Below the pieces are notes generated by a model that was given only the letters and a program-made list of their open reading frames with translations, was not told the origin of the DNA and did not search any database. Positions 18,124 to 28,755 of a stretch of 64,000 nucleotides of DNA are shown here, one piece after another. Every line of letters starts with the position of its first letter. Positions within the stretch are counted from its first letter, which is position 1. The DNA lies in assembly GCF_000173075.1 (NCBI RefSeq), contig NZ_ABVL01000023.1, positions 31,945 through 95,944 of the forward strand. Reading direction: 5' to 3'. Both the position numbers and the translations under genes were made by a program. Origin of the DNA: Chthoniobacter flavus Ellin428 (lineage in GTDB: Bacteria; Verrucomicrobiota; Verrucomicrobiia; Chthoniobacterales; Chthoniobacteraceae).

Positions 18124-18831
18124 ATGCGAATGCAGGACATGAAAGACTCTGCTCGCATCCAGGAGGAGGAGCTATCCTTTACCAGTGGCGGCCGAAGAAT
18201 TGGCATCCAGGCATGGCGTAGCCAGCGGGCGTATTCGCCGGCGGTGCTCGTCTTGCGTGGTGCCGGCGGAGCGGACGCCGGGAACCGCTACATCTCGCAC
18301 ATGGGGCGCGCCGTCGCGACGCAAGGGTTCGACACTTTCCTCGTGGAGTATTTCGACCGGACGGGAACTACGTACGCCACCGAGACACTCATCAAGACGA
18401 ATGGGCCGGCCTGGCTGGAGACGATTCACGACGCGATCGATTTCCTTTCGTCTCGAGAGGATGTCGATACCGAGCACATCGGCATGTTTGGCTATTCGCT
18501 CGGCGGCTACCTCGCCGTGGCGCAGGCCGCGCGGGACGAGCGTGTCAAAGCCATCGTGGAACTCGCGGGTGGCGTCGATGCGGAGACGGCCGCGGGCGTG
18601 CGGCGGTTGCCGCCGATGTTGATCGTGCATGGCCGCGAGGATCAGCGTGTGTCGTTTACCAATGCGCTCGAGCTGCAAAGCCTTTGCGAGAAATTACACA
18701 CGCCGGTGCAGACGCTCTTTCTCCCGGGCGAACGGCATTTACTTTCAGCCGGCGCGGGCCTGGTCGCCGTCCGGCAGGCGTTGCATTTCTTCGACGCGCA
18801 CCTTCGGTGCAGCAACGCGGCGCTCTGCTAA
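18124..18831 (+). CDS. Alpha/beta hydrolase, dienelactone-hydrolase-like
   Basis: 235 residues. The nucleophile elbow is GYSLGG (Ser, residue about 125), the acid lies in LIVHGREDQRVS (Asp) and the base in LPGERHLLSAG (His), giving a full Ser-Asp-His triad in the usual order and spacing. The N-terminus has LVLRGAGG as oxyanion-hole segment. There is no signal peptide, so it is cytoplasmic. The substrate is unknown; the dienelactone-hydrolase superfamily covers esters, lactones and peptidase-like members. It starts 133 bases after the histidine kinase and is separated from it by an inverted repeat, so it is probably its own transcript. In-frame ATGs at 18130 and 18139 are alternative starts. 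Confidence 0.8.
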   Translation: MRMQDMKDSARIQEEELSFTSGGRRIGIQAWRSQRAYSPAVLVLRGAGGADAGNRYISHMGRAVATQGFDTFLVEYFDRTGTTYATETLIKTNGPAWLETIHDAIDFLSSREDVDTEHIGMFGYSLGGYLAVAQAARDERVKAIVELAGGVDAETAAGVRRLPPMLIVHGREDQRVSFTNALELQSLCEKLHTPVQTLFLPGERHLLSAGAGLVAVRQALHFFDAHLRCSNAALC

Positions 18832-19391
18832 GACCGGCCCCCCGTTTTAACGCAGTCCACATGAACTTCGTTCAGCACAGTGGATGAAAATGGGTTAAGC
18901 TGTTACGGGACGTCCTGGCTGGTCCGAGGTCGTAATCTCTGTGGTGTGATAGAACCTGCAACGCAGTCTGACCCGGGCCTCGCAGTCGAACCACAGATTG
19001 TTGCCATGAGCACGCGGAGCAGATTGTCTCCTTAAGCGAGGTCTGGCCAGTCCGGTCGTTTCCATAACCAAGAAGCCGCCATGCACCTCATCCTTGGTAA
19101 ACCTCCGTGACGGGTTTTTTCTTCCTCCAATCTATTTTCGGAGCAGAGGACGCCGAGAACGCAGACGGCCCCAGAGGAAGAGTGAAGTGAAGTGCGCTAC
19201 GCGTTTTTTTTGGGATCGACATTCGCCGCCGGGTTCCTCGCCGCCGGGTTCCGCGCTTTTTCATCCTTCCGCCTTCATCCTTTTCTTCCTCTGCGGCCCT
19301 CTGCGTTCTCGGCGGCTCGCCCATTACCGGCTACCACTATTCCCCACCTCCGCCTCGGTCCTCTGCGCTTAAATGCAGCAGCGGCAATAGA
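18832..19391. other. Gene-free stretch with an inverted CGCAGAG-type repeat
   Basis: 560 bases between the convergent hydrolase and rdgB genes. No credible coding frame is present; a 63-codon minus-strand frame at 18895-19086 has Arg-rich, non-protein-like composition. The right half carries the inverted repeat listed at 19151-19318. The left half shows no structure that I can identify. Confidence 0.6.
19151..19318. repeat. Inverted repeat with GCCGAGAACGCAGA arms
   Basis: The left arm GCCGAGAACGCAGACGGCCC plus CAGAGGAAGAG (19151-19181) is matched in reverse complement at about 19276-19318 (CTTCCTCTGCGGCCCTCTGC then GTTCTCGGCGGC), with about 95 bases between. The loop contains a tandem GCCGCCGGGTTCC duplication. 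It lies between convergent genes. The outer repeat at 63528-63836 uses the same CGCAGAG words. Confidence 0.75.
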
Positions 19392-19991
19392 TCAGGCGTT
19401 CAATCGTTGCAGAAACTCCCGTGCCTTGGCCAGTGCCCGCGCTCGATGGCTTTCCTTGTTCTTGGTCTCGGCGGAGAGCTGGCCGAAGGTCTCGCAATAT
19501 CCCGCAGGCACAAACAGCGAGTCGTAACCGAATCCACCTTCGCCGCGCTCCCGGTTGATGATCACCCCTTCGACCGCGCCGTCGAAAGTGCCGAGCACAG
19601 CGCCATCGCGGGCCACGCACATCACGCAACGGAAACGCGCGGATCGCGCCTTGCCACGCACGGAATCGGCGGCGAGTTCGCCGAGGAGCCTGGCGCGGTT
19701 GTCGGCGTCGGTCGCCTCTGGCCCGGCGTAGCGCGCGGAGATCACGCCCGGTGCACCGCCGAGGGCATCGACCTCAAGGCCGGAATCATCACTCAACACG
19801 TAGCTCGGGAAGAGCTGCGAGCCGGCGATGGCTTTGATCGCTGCGTTTTCCGCGAAGGTCGCCCCCGTCTCCTCGGGCGCGGGGACTTCGGGATGCGCGT
19901 TGAGATCGGTCACGTCCCAATCGGCACCGAGGATCGCGCGGATCTCTTCCGTTTTGTGGGCATTCTTCGTGGCGATGAGGAGACGAGGCAT
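19392..19991 (-). CDS. rdgB: RdgB/HAM1 non-canonical purine NTP pyrophosphatase
   Basis: 199 residues. Hydrolyses dITP, XTP and ITP to the monophosphate plus PPi, keeping damaged purines out of DNA and RNA. The start MPRLLIATKNAHK gives the conserved N-terminal nucleotide-binding strand; longer readings add no homologous sequence. Other family marks are TFAENAAIKA, LSDDSGLEVDALGGAPGV with SARYAG, the GGFGYDSLFVP loop and a C-terminal K-N-K-E-S-H-R-A motif. Cytoplasmic house-cleaning enzyme. It is divergent from leuS, 134 bases away, and convergent with the hydrolase across the repeat region. Confidence 0.95.
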   Translation of the reverse strand: MPRLLIATKNAHKTEEIRAILGADWDVTDLNAHPEVPAPEETGATFAENAAIKAIAGSQLFPSYVLSDDSGLEVDALGGAPGVISARYAGPEATDADNRARLLGELAADSVRGKARSARFRCVMCVARDGAVLGTFDGAVEGVIINRERGEGGFGYDSLFVPAGYCETFGQLSAETKNKESHRARALAKAREFLQRLNA

Positions 19992-20125
19992 GATGGCTGA
20001 GCATGCCGAAGAGGGACGCCGCAAGGCAAGCGGACGGAGACCACGGACCATGAACGAGGACAACAATATTGCGCTTGCTTGCATCTTGTGGCGACCCCCG
20101 CCAGAGTTTCAGCCCTTTTTCCGTC

Positions 20126-22855
<2,730 letters not shown>

Positions 22856-22923
22856 GGCGAAAAAACCTGCAACTTTATAGGCAGCTTGGGGGTTGTACGA
22901 CGTTAATCCCTCGTAATCTCCAT

Positions 22924-23964
22924 ATGAAGCTGCCAAAACTTACCCGAAATCAGTGGGTGCTCGTGGTCCTGTTGCTCCTCCTCACAGGTCAAGTCGTCCA
23001 TTATTTCTGGACCCATTGGGGGCTCGTCACCGTGCACTCCAAGGGACAGCCGCTCAGCCAGGTGATTCGGACGATCGAGAAGCAGGGGCACGTCACGATC
23101 AAGACCAACATGGACCTGAACAAGGCCGTAGCCATGTGGGTGGACAACGTTTCCGTCGCGGAGGCCATGGAAACGCTTTCCACGGTCACGGACTCGCGCT
23201 GGCAGCTGACCTATTACATCGGGCCGGATAAGAGTTCCGTCTCCAGCGCCCTGGCCAATTTCACTGCCGGCCAGAAAACCGAAGGCTGGCACCGCCTTTT
23301 CGTCCCGCTCCAACCTACGGGCGAGGAGCCGGACGTGCTGCCCGATCCGCGCAAGGATACGTGGACGGTCAAAACCATTTCGGATGCGACGTTGCAAGGT
23401 TACCTGAAGGAAGCGGCCAAGAATGTGTCCGCCACTTTCTATGTGCCGGAGAATTTCAATCCGGCGGTGAAAGCGCCGAAGTCGGGCGCGATCACTTCCG
23501 CCCTGCCGAAGCTGGTCAGCTCCGCGCATGGCAAATATGAAGAGGTCTTTTTGCTGCAGGGTTCCGAGCGGCGTGCCGACCGGGGCGAGGATCGCCGTGA
23601 CCGTGGGGCGGACGATGGCGAGCCGCGTTTTGCCGGTAATTTCGGAGATGGCGGCCGTGGCCGCGGCGGTTTCGACCGTGACGCCGTGGAGGAGCGCTTC
23701 CAAAATGAGATCGCCAAGTTGCCCAAGGCCGAGCACGACGCCCTTGCTGCGGAACATGCGCAACGCAAGCAGTTCTTTGATTCGCTCCGCGACATGACGC
23801 CCGAGCAGCGGGCCGCCGCGATCCAGCAGATGATGAGCGATCCGACCGTGCAGGATAAGATCGATAACGCGAGCAATAACCGCGATTCCCGTCGCACCCC
23901 GCAGCAGCGCATTCAGCGCGCCGGCGCCTATCTCGGGCGCATGGCGGCGGCCACCGGCAAGTAA
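22924..23964 (+). CDS. Membrane-anchored protein with a secretin/TonB short N-terminal (STN)-like domain
   Basis: 346 residues. An N-terminal membrane anchor (about 10-30) is followed by a segment of the secretin-and-TonB short domain type: LSQVIRTIEKQGHVTIKTN, then NVSVAEAMETLSTVT. The middle is beta-rich; the C-terminal third is Arg/Asp/Gly-rich and then helical (DMTPEQRAAAIQQMM). It has no secretin channel domain, so it is a periplasmic partner and not a pore. The stop overlaps the start of the pseudopilin gene by one base (TAATG), so the two are co-translated. Together they suggest a role at a type II secretion or type IV pilus-like apparatus encoded elsewhere. Function is inference. Confidence 0.7.
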   Translation: MKLPKLTRNQWVLVVLLLLLTGQVVHYFWTHWGLVTVHSKGQPLSQVIRTIEKQGHVTIKTNMDLNKAVAMWVDNVSVAEAMETLSTVTDSRWQLTYYIGPDKSSVSSALANFTAGQKTEGWHRLFVPLQPTGEEPDVLPDPRKDTWTVKTISDATLQGYLKEAAKNVSATFYVPENFNPAVKAPKSGAITSALPKLVSSAHGKYEEVFLLQGSERRADRGEDRRDRGADDGEPRFAGNFGDGGRGRGGFDRDAVEERFQNEIAKLPKAEHDALAAEHAQRKQFFDSLRDMTPEQRAAAIQQMMSDPTVQDKIDNASNNRDSRRTPQQRIQRAGAYLGRMAAATGK

Positions 23965-24578
23965 TGAAGCGTCCTATGTTGCAGTCATCCAAGAATCGCG
24001 GCTTCACGCTCATCGAGTTGCTGTGCGTCATTGCCATCATCGCCATCCTGGCCGGGATTCTCATGCCGGTGGTGCAGAACATGACCACCAAGGCGTACGA
24101 TACGAAGTGCATGAACAACCTGCGGCAGATTGGCGTCTCGGCCAATGCCGCGGCCACGGATAACGACAACGTCTACCCGATCGTGGAGATCGATCCCAGT
24201 GGCAACGTGGTCTCGGATGCCTTGGGCGTTCCGGCCAAGCCGATTGATCAGGCGTTGGCGCCCTATGGCATCACTCCGGTCAATCTCCAGTGCCCGGCCG
24301 ATTTGAGGGGCCCGAACTTATACGCGCAGATGACCCCGCACTCGAGCTACATGTGGTCTCCCTATTCCGAGGATAACAACGAAAACACGCCGTCGATTCT
24401 CTCCCGGCGCCGCGGCGTCCTCATGCAGATTCCGCCTTCGCGTCTCCAGTTGTGCACCGACTGGAGCGCGGTGCATTACGCCTCGGACGGGAACGTCGGC
24501 GCGGGCAAAATGATCTACGCTTTGTACGCCGACGGCCACGTGCGGACCTCCCGGCGGGCGAAAATGCCCAAGAAGTAG
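23964..24578 (+). CDS. Prepilin-type pseudopilin with C-terminal DG motif
   Basis: 204 residues. The class III leader ends before GFTLIELLCVIAIIAILAGI, a textbook prepilin peptidase site followed by the hydrophobic helix with Glu at +5. The C-terminus contains YALYADGHVRTSRR, the DG-containing motif of the PVC-group pseudopilins (DUF1559 and relatives), which occur in dozens of copies per genome. After processing it should assemble in a type II secretion-like pseudopilus or stay in the inner membrane. It overlaps the upstream STN-like gene by one base. Confidence 0.9.
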   Translation: MKRPMLQSSKNRGFTLIELLCVIAIIAILAGILMPVVQNMTTKAYDTKCMNNLRQIGVSANAAATDNDNVYPIVEIDPSGNVVSDALGVPAKPIDQALAPYGITPVNLQCPADLRGPNLYAQMTPHSSYMWSPYSEDNNENTPSILSRRRGVLMQIPPSRLQLCTDWSAVHYASDGNVGAGKMIYALYADGHVRTSRRAKMPKK

Positions 24579-24689
24579 CGCCTTGGGAAATGGCTTGCGA
24601 ATCGAACTGATCTTCGCCTAGCGGTCCGATAAGGGGCATCGTGCAACGGCGTTGCAGCGTACGGGTTTTGCTGCTAACACTCCGACCGC

Positions 24690-25016
24690 ATGCCCACCGC
24701 TCCTCAAAACCAGACCGGAATCCTCGCGCTGGAGGGGGAAATCGATTTGCATCGGTCTCCGCAGGTCAAGGAGACGCTGGAACCGCTCGTCTCGCAGAAA
24801 GTGCCCCGCATCCTCGTGGACTTTTCGCAGGTCACTTACATCGATAGCTCAGGCCTCGCGACGATGATCGAGACGCTGCAGCGCATCCAAAGTTACGGCG
24901 GAAAGTTTGCCATGTTTGGCCTGCGCGACAGCGTGCGCAACATCTTCGAGATCGCTCGACTCGACCAGATCTTCAGCATCTATCCCGACCAGGCCACCGC
25001 TGTCGCGGGGACGTAG
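24690..25016 (+). CDS. STAS-domain anti-sigma factor antagonist (SpoIIAA/RsbV type)
   Basis: 108 residues, a single STAS domain. The phospho-acceptor loop is YIDSSGLATMIE (Ser in DSSG), as in SpoIIAA/RsbV. Unphosphorylated antagonist binds an anti-sigma kinase and frees the sigma factor or another partner. No anti-sigma kinase lies next to it; a second antagonist with an RsbW-like kinase and an RsbU phosphatase is at 59614-62390, so cross-talk is possible. It is preceded by a small GCAAC-GGC-GTTGC dyad at 24642-24654. Confidence 0.9.
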   Translation: MPTAPQNQTGILALEGEIDLHRSPQVKETLEPLVSQKVPRILVDFSQVTYIDSSGLATMIETLQRIQSYGGKFAMFGLRDSVRNIFEIARLDQIFSIYPDQATAVAGT

Positions 25017-25023
25017 AATTTGC

Positions 25024-25533
25024 TTACTTCAGCGTATCGAGCGCCTTGTTCACCTCGGCGACATGCGTCCCCGGCGAGACACTCAGGTCGCGCCAGACGA
25101 TCTTGCCTTCCTTCACGAGGAAGGACTGCCGCTTGGCAAACCCGAGGAACGTCGGCACGCCAAAGGCTTTCGCCACGGCGCCATCGGAATCGGCCACCAG
25201 CACGAACGGCAAATGGTATTTGTCCCGGAACTTCTTTTGCGCGTCGGGCTGGTCCTCGCTCACTCCGAGGATCTGCAAACCGCGCGCCTTCAATCCATCG
25301 AACGAGTCGCGCAGGCTGCACGCTTCCTTGGTGCAGCCCGGGGTGTCGGCTTTGGGATAGAAATAAACGAGGGTCACCCCCTTGCTGTAGTAATCCGCGA
25401 AATGCACCGGTTGGCCGGCTTCATCGGGAGCCGTGACCGCTGGAGCCGGCGCCCCGATATCGATGGCAGCGGCAGTTTTCAGTCCTAGAAAAGCGAGAAA
25501 CGACATATAACGAACGAGATGCGAGATCTTCAT
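25024..25533 (-). CDS. Peroxiredoxin of the BCP/AhpC-TSA family, exported
   Basis: 169 residues from MKISHLVRYMSF. The N-terminal hydrophobic stretch ends in KTAAAIDIG, so the protein is probably exported or anchored. The peroxidatic site is PKADTPGCTKEAC: the first Cys is the peroxidatic residue and the second, five residues on, is placed as the resolving Cys of BCP-type enzymes. It reduces hydroperoxides with a thiol donor. The stop is 8 bases from the convergent STAS gene. It is divergent from the lipid operon, with a shared 190-base intergenic region that contains a 10-base inverted repeat. A lipid-peroxide role is attractive but inferred. Confidence 0.9.
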   Translation of the reverse strand: MKISHLVRYMSFLAFLGLKTAAAIDIGAPAPAVTAPDEAGQPVHFADYYSKGVTLVYFYPKADTPGCTKEACSLRDSFDGLKARGLQILGVSEDQPDAQKKFRDKYHLPFVLVADSDGAVAKAFGVPTFLGFAKRQSFLVKEGKIVWRDLSVSPGTHVAEVNKALDTLK

Positions 25534-25561
25534 TACGTTTATACTGCGGATGACAGCAACT

Positions 25562-25630
25562 TTTGGATGCGTCGCCGGAGCGGAATCGAATGGGCGCAAG
25601 CCGGTGAACAAAATTTTCCGCGCATCCAAA
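25562..25630. promoter_or_regulatory. 10-base inverted repeat between peroxiredoxin and lipid operon
   Basis: TTTGGATGCG (25562-25571) and CGCATCCAAA (25621-25630) are perfect inverted copies, 49 bases apart, in the divergent promoter region of the peroxiredoxin (start 25533) and desaturase (start about 25724). The spacing suits two half-sites of a looping regulator or a leader hairpin. No regulator gene is adjacent. Confidence 0.35.
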
Positions 25631-25723
25631 GCGAGATGTCGGGCGCAGAAGATCAACGTGGCTGATCAATTTCCTGCTTCATCCGCGACTCTCCTGCCTC
25701 TCGCTCGTCGGGCGCTCATCACC

Positions 25724-26656
25724 ATGCGCCAGTGGGTGGACTCCGATTATTTCCCCGAAGGCCCGGACGCGGTGCGGGAGCGACCGGATCGGTTCGAGTT
25801 CCGCCGCTGCCTGCCGTTTCTCTTCCTCCACCTCGGTTGCGTTGCGGTGATCTGGGTCGGCTGGAGCCCGGTGGCGGTGGCCGTGGCCATGGCGCTTTAC
25901 CTGGCGCGCATGTTCGCCATCACCGGTTTTTACCATCGCTACTTTTCGCATCGTTCCTTTCGCACGTCCCGGACGATGCAATTTCTCCTCGCTGTCTTCG
26001 GCAATACCGCCATCCAGCGCGGCGCGCTTTGGTGGGCGTCTGTCCACCGCCATCATCACAAACACGCCGACCAGGAGCCCGATGTGCATTCTCCCGGCCT
26101 GCGCGGTTTCTGGTGGGCGCACATTGGCTGGATGACGAGCAGCAAAAACTTCCCGACGAACTACGATTCCATCCGGGATTTTGCACGGTACCCGGAACTC
26201 GTCTTCCTCAATCGCTTCGACCTCATCGTGCCGTTGCTTTTCGGTGCCGGCCTCTACTTCCTCGGCGCCATCCTGCACGTGCATGCGTCCGTCCTCGGTA
26301 CCTCCGGCGCGCAGATGTTCGTCTGGGGATTCTTCGTCAGCACGGTCGTCCTTTTGCACGGCACGCTCTTCATCAACTCCCTGGCCCACGTCTTCGGTTC
26401 ACGCCGTTTCCAGACCGCGGATGACAGTCGCAACAATCTCGCGCTGGCCGTGATCACCCTCGGTGAAGGCTGGCACAATAATCATCACCGCTACATGGGC
26501 GCCGCGCGGCAGGGATTCGTCTGGTGGGAAATCGACGTCACTTACTACCTGCTCAAGCTGCTCTCCTGGGCGGGCTTGGTCTGGGACTTGAAACCCGTCC
26601 CTCGCAGCGTGCTCGAGGAAGCGCATCGCCTGCCGGTCGTCCCGGAAGCGGCATAA
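25724..26656 (+). CDS. Membrane fatty acid desaturase (acyl-CoA/delta-9 type)
   Basis: 310 residues from MRQWVDSDYF; an earlier in-frame ATG at 25550 would add 58 residues without family resemblance. The three His boxes are HRYFSH, HRHHH and GEGWHNNHH, in the right order for the di-iron stearoyl-CoA-type desaturases, and four or so membrane segments lie between them. It introduces a cis double bond into saturated acyl chains at the membrane. The next gene begins 25 bases after the stop. The double bond is the substrate site for the CFA-type methyltransferases in this operon, so the enzyme plausibly supplies their substrate. Confidence 0.9.
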   Translation: MRQWVDSDYFPEGPDAVRERPDRFEFRRCLPFLFLHLGCVAVIWVGWSPVAVAVAMALYLARMFAITGFYHRYFSHRSFRTSRTMQFLLAVFGNTAIQRGALWWASVHRHHHKHADQEPDVHSPGLRGFWWAHIGWMTSSKNFPTNYDSIRDFARYPELVFLNRFDLIVPLLFGAGLYFLGAILHVHASVLGTSGAQMFVWGFFVSTVVLLHGTLFINSLAHVFGSRRFQTADDSRNNLALAVITLGEGWHNNHHRYMGAARQGFVWWEIDVTYYLLKLLSWAGLVWDLKPVPRSVLEEAHRLPVVPEAA

Positions 26657-26680
26657 ACACAGGCTTTAACGTCGAACCCC

Positions 26681-27955
26681 GTGCAGACCCTCGCGATCAT
26701 CGGAACTGGAATCGCCGGCCTTGGGTGCGCGTATTTTCTACGCGAGCGTTTCGATCTCACGATCTACGAACAGAACGATTACGCCGGTGGGCATACCAAT
26801 ACCATCATCGTCGATGAATGCGGACACGCGGTGCCGATCGACACCGGGTTCATGGTTTTCAACCATGTCACCTACCCGAATCTCACCCGACTTTTTCGCG
26901 AGCTGGATGTCGAGACCAAGCCGACGAGCATGTCCTTCAGCGTGCAGCATGTTCCCACCGGCCTGGAGTACAACGGCGGCAGCCTGGATCTCCTCTTCGG
27001 TCAGCGGCGCAATCTTTTTCGCCCACGCCACTGGCGCATGCTCGCGCAGATCAATCGCTTCAACGCCGAAGCGGTATCCGCGCTCGAGGATGCGCGTTTC
27101 GCGGAATACACGCTGCGCGATTACGTCGCCGAGCGCGGCTACGGCGAGGACATGCTGAATTTCTATCTCGTGCCGATGAGCAGTGCGGTGTGGAGCACGC
27201 CTCCGGAGAAGATGCTCGATTTTCCTGCCATGACCCTGCTGCGCTTCTGGCACAACCACGGCTTCCTCGGCCTGCACACCCAGCACCCCTGGTTCACCGT
27301 CACGCATGGCGCGAAAAGCTATGTGGAAAAGATCACTGCGCTCCTGCCCGAGCGGGTGAAATTGAAGAACGCCGCGATGCAGATTACACGTAACGGAACC
27401 AAAGCGTGCGTGGCTTCGAAGGATGGAAACCGGCGCGAATTCGACAAGGTGATCCTCGCCTGTCACGCCGACCAGTCCCTCGCCTTGCTCGCCGACCCCA
27501 CCGACATGGAGACGCGTCTGCTGAGCAAATTCCAATATGAGTCGAATATCGCGACGCTGCACACCGATTGCGCGTTCATGCCAAAGACCGAGCGCTGCTG
27601 GGCTTCGTGGAACTATCGCATCGACGCCGGTCCCGATGGGCAGGTCTTGCCGACGACGCACTATTGGATGAACAGCCTCCAAGGGCTCTCGCGAAATCGG
27701 AACTACTTCGTCTCGCTCAACGCGCACGATCGCATCGCCCCAGAAAAAGTGCTGCGGCGGATCGAGTACGAACACCCCCTCTTCGATCTCGCGGCTATCG
27801 ATGCGCAGAAAGAACTGCCGCAACTCAACCGTCTCGCGTCCGGCCAGACGACCTATTACGCTGGTGCGTGGTTCAAATACGGCTTCCACGAGGACGGCTT
27901 CACCAGCGCGCTGGAATGTGCGCGCGCCGTCACCGGAGAAGCCATCTGGTCATGA
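26681..27955 (+). CDS. FAD-dependent amine-oxidase-like oxidoreductase of CFA clusters
   Basis: 424 residues with a GTG start that places the Rossmann motif IIGTGIAGLGCAYF at residues 5-18. The next box is YEQNDYAGGHTNT (GG doublet, FAD). Later landmarks are VDTG-like PIDTGFMVFN, HGAKSYVEKITALLP and the C-terminal YYAGAWFKYGFHEDG. This protein family is the usual first partner of DUF1365 and a CFA-synthase-like gene in many Gram-negative bacteria. Similar FAD enzymes in 10-methyl and furan fatty acid pathways act on the methylated or methylenated acyl chain. The exact reaction is not known. The stop overlaps the DUF1365 start (ATGA). Confidence 0.85.
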   Translation: MQTLAIIGTGIAGLGCAYFLRERFDLTIYEQNDYAGGHTNTIIVDECGHAVPIDTGFMVFNHVTYPNLTRLFRELDVETKPTSMSFSVQHVPTGLEYNGGSLDLLFGQRRNLFRPRHWRMLAQINRFNAEAVSALEDARFAEYTLRDYVAERGYGEDMLNFYLVPMSSAVWSTPPEKMLDFPAMTLLRFWHNHGFLGLHTQHPWFTVTHGAKSYVEKITALLPERVKLKNAAMQITRNGTKACVASKDGNRREFDKVILACHADQSLALLADPTDMETRLLSKFQYESNIATLHTDCAFMPKTERCWASWNYRIDAGPDGQVLPTTHYWMNSLQGLSRNRNYFVSLNAHDRIAPEKVLRRIEYEHPLFDLAAIDAQKELPQLNRLASGQTTYYAGAWFKYGFHEDGFTSALECARAVTGEAIWS

Positions 27956-28755
27956 ACTCCTGCCTCTACGAATGCAGTGTCATGCACCATCGGTTGGGGC
28001 CGAAGGAACATCACTTCCGCTATCGGATCTTCCTGTTCGCGCTCGATCTGGATGAGCTCGACACAATTGCCAGGGAGGTGCCGCTCTTCAGCCGCAACCA
28101 ATGGAATCTCTACGCCTTTCGAGACCGCGACCATCTGACCCTTCCGGGCGGCGAAGCGACCTCCGCGCGCGAAAACCTCATCACTTATCTCGCGCAGCAC
28201 GACATCTCATTTCCCGCGGACGGACGCATTACCCTCGTCACGTTGCCGCGCGTGCTCGGCTACATCTTCAATCCGGTCTCCTTCTACTTCTGCCACGATG
28301 CCACCGGCGCGCCGCTCTGCGCGGTGGTCGAGGTGGGCAATACCTTCGGTGAGATGAAGCCGTATTTCCTGCGCGAGCCGTCCGGCAAAAATGCCTTCCG
28401 GCTCATCACCCCGAAACACTTCTACGTCTCGCCATTCTCCGCGCTCGATCTCGCCTTCGATTTCAAGCTCCACGTCCCCGGAGATCAGTTGGAAATCCAC
28501 ATCGACGATCGCGAAGGCGAACGCCGTGTGTTGCTCAGCTCGCTGACCGGAAAACGCGCGCCGCTCACCACGGCACAGCTTGCGTGGTTCACGCTCAAGT
28601 ATCCGCTCATCACCTTGAGGGTCATCTTCCTCATCCACTGGCACGCCCTCCTCCTGTGGAGGCAACGCCTGCCGTGGTATCGCAAAGCCGATCGCCGCGA
28701 TCTGCAGCGCGATGTCCTCCGTCCGCACGCCTCTCTCGCCGCCAAAGCGCCATGA
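27952..28755 (+). CDS. DUF1365 protein
   Basis: 267 residues, full length for DUF1365. Marks of the family are MHHRLGPKEHHFRYRIFLF (N-terminus), GYIFNPVSFYFCHD and KHFYVSPF. There is one hydrophobic C-terminal stretch (about 225-240). It overlaps both neighbours by 4 bases (ATGA), which supports coupled translation. Members always seem to sit between the FAD enzyme and a CFA-like methyltransferase; no biochemical role is established. Membrane or acyl-chain presentation is a guess. Confidence 0.9.
   Translation: MNSCLYECSVMHHRLGPKEHHFRYRIFLFALDLDELDTIAREVPLFSRNQWNLYAFRDRDHLTLPGGEATSARENLITYLAQHDISFPADGRITLVTLPRVLGYIFNPVSFYFCHDATGAPLCAVVEVGNTFGEMKPYFLREPSGKNAFRLITPKHFYVSPFSALDLAFDFKLHVPGDQLEIHIDDREGERRVLLSSLTGKRAPLTTAQLAWFTLKYPLITLRVIFLIHWHALLLWRQRLPWYRKADRRDLQRDVLRPHASLAAKAP

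Noticed and set aside
18895..19086. 63-codon minus-strand frame as a small gene
   Set aside because: Composition is Arg/Thr-rich without hydrophobic core or signal; the frame is in a repeat-bearing gene-free stretch.
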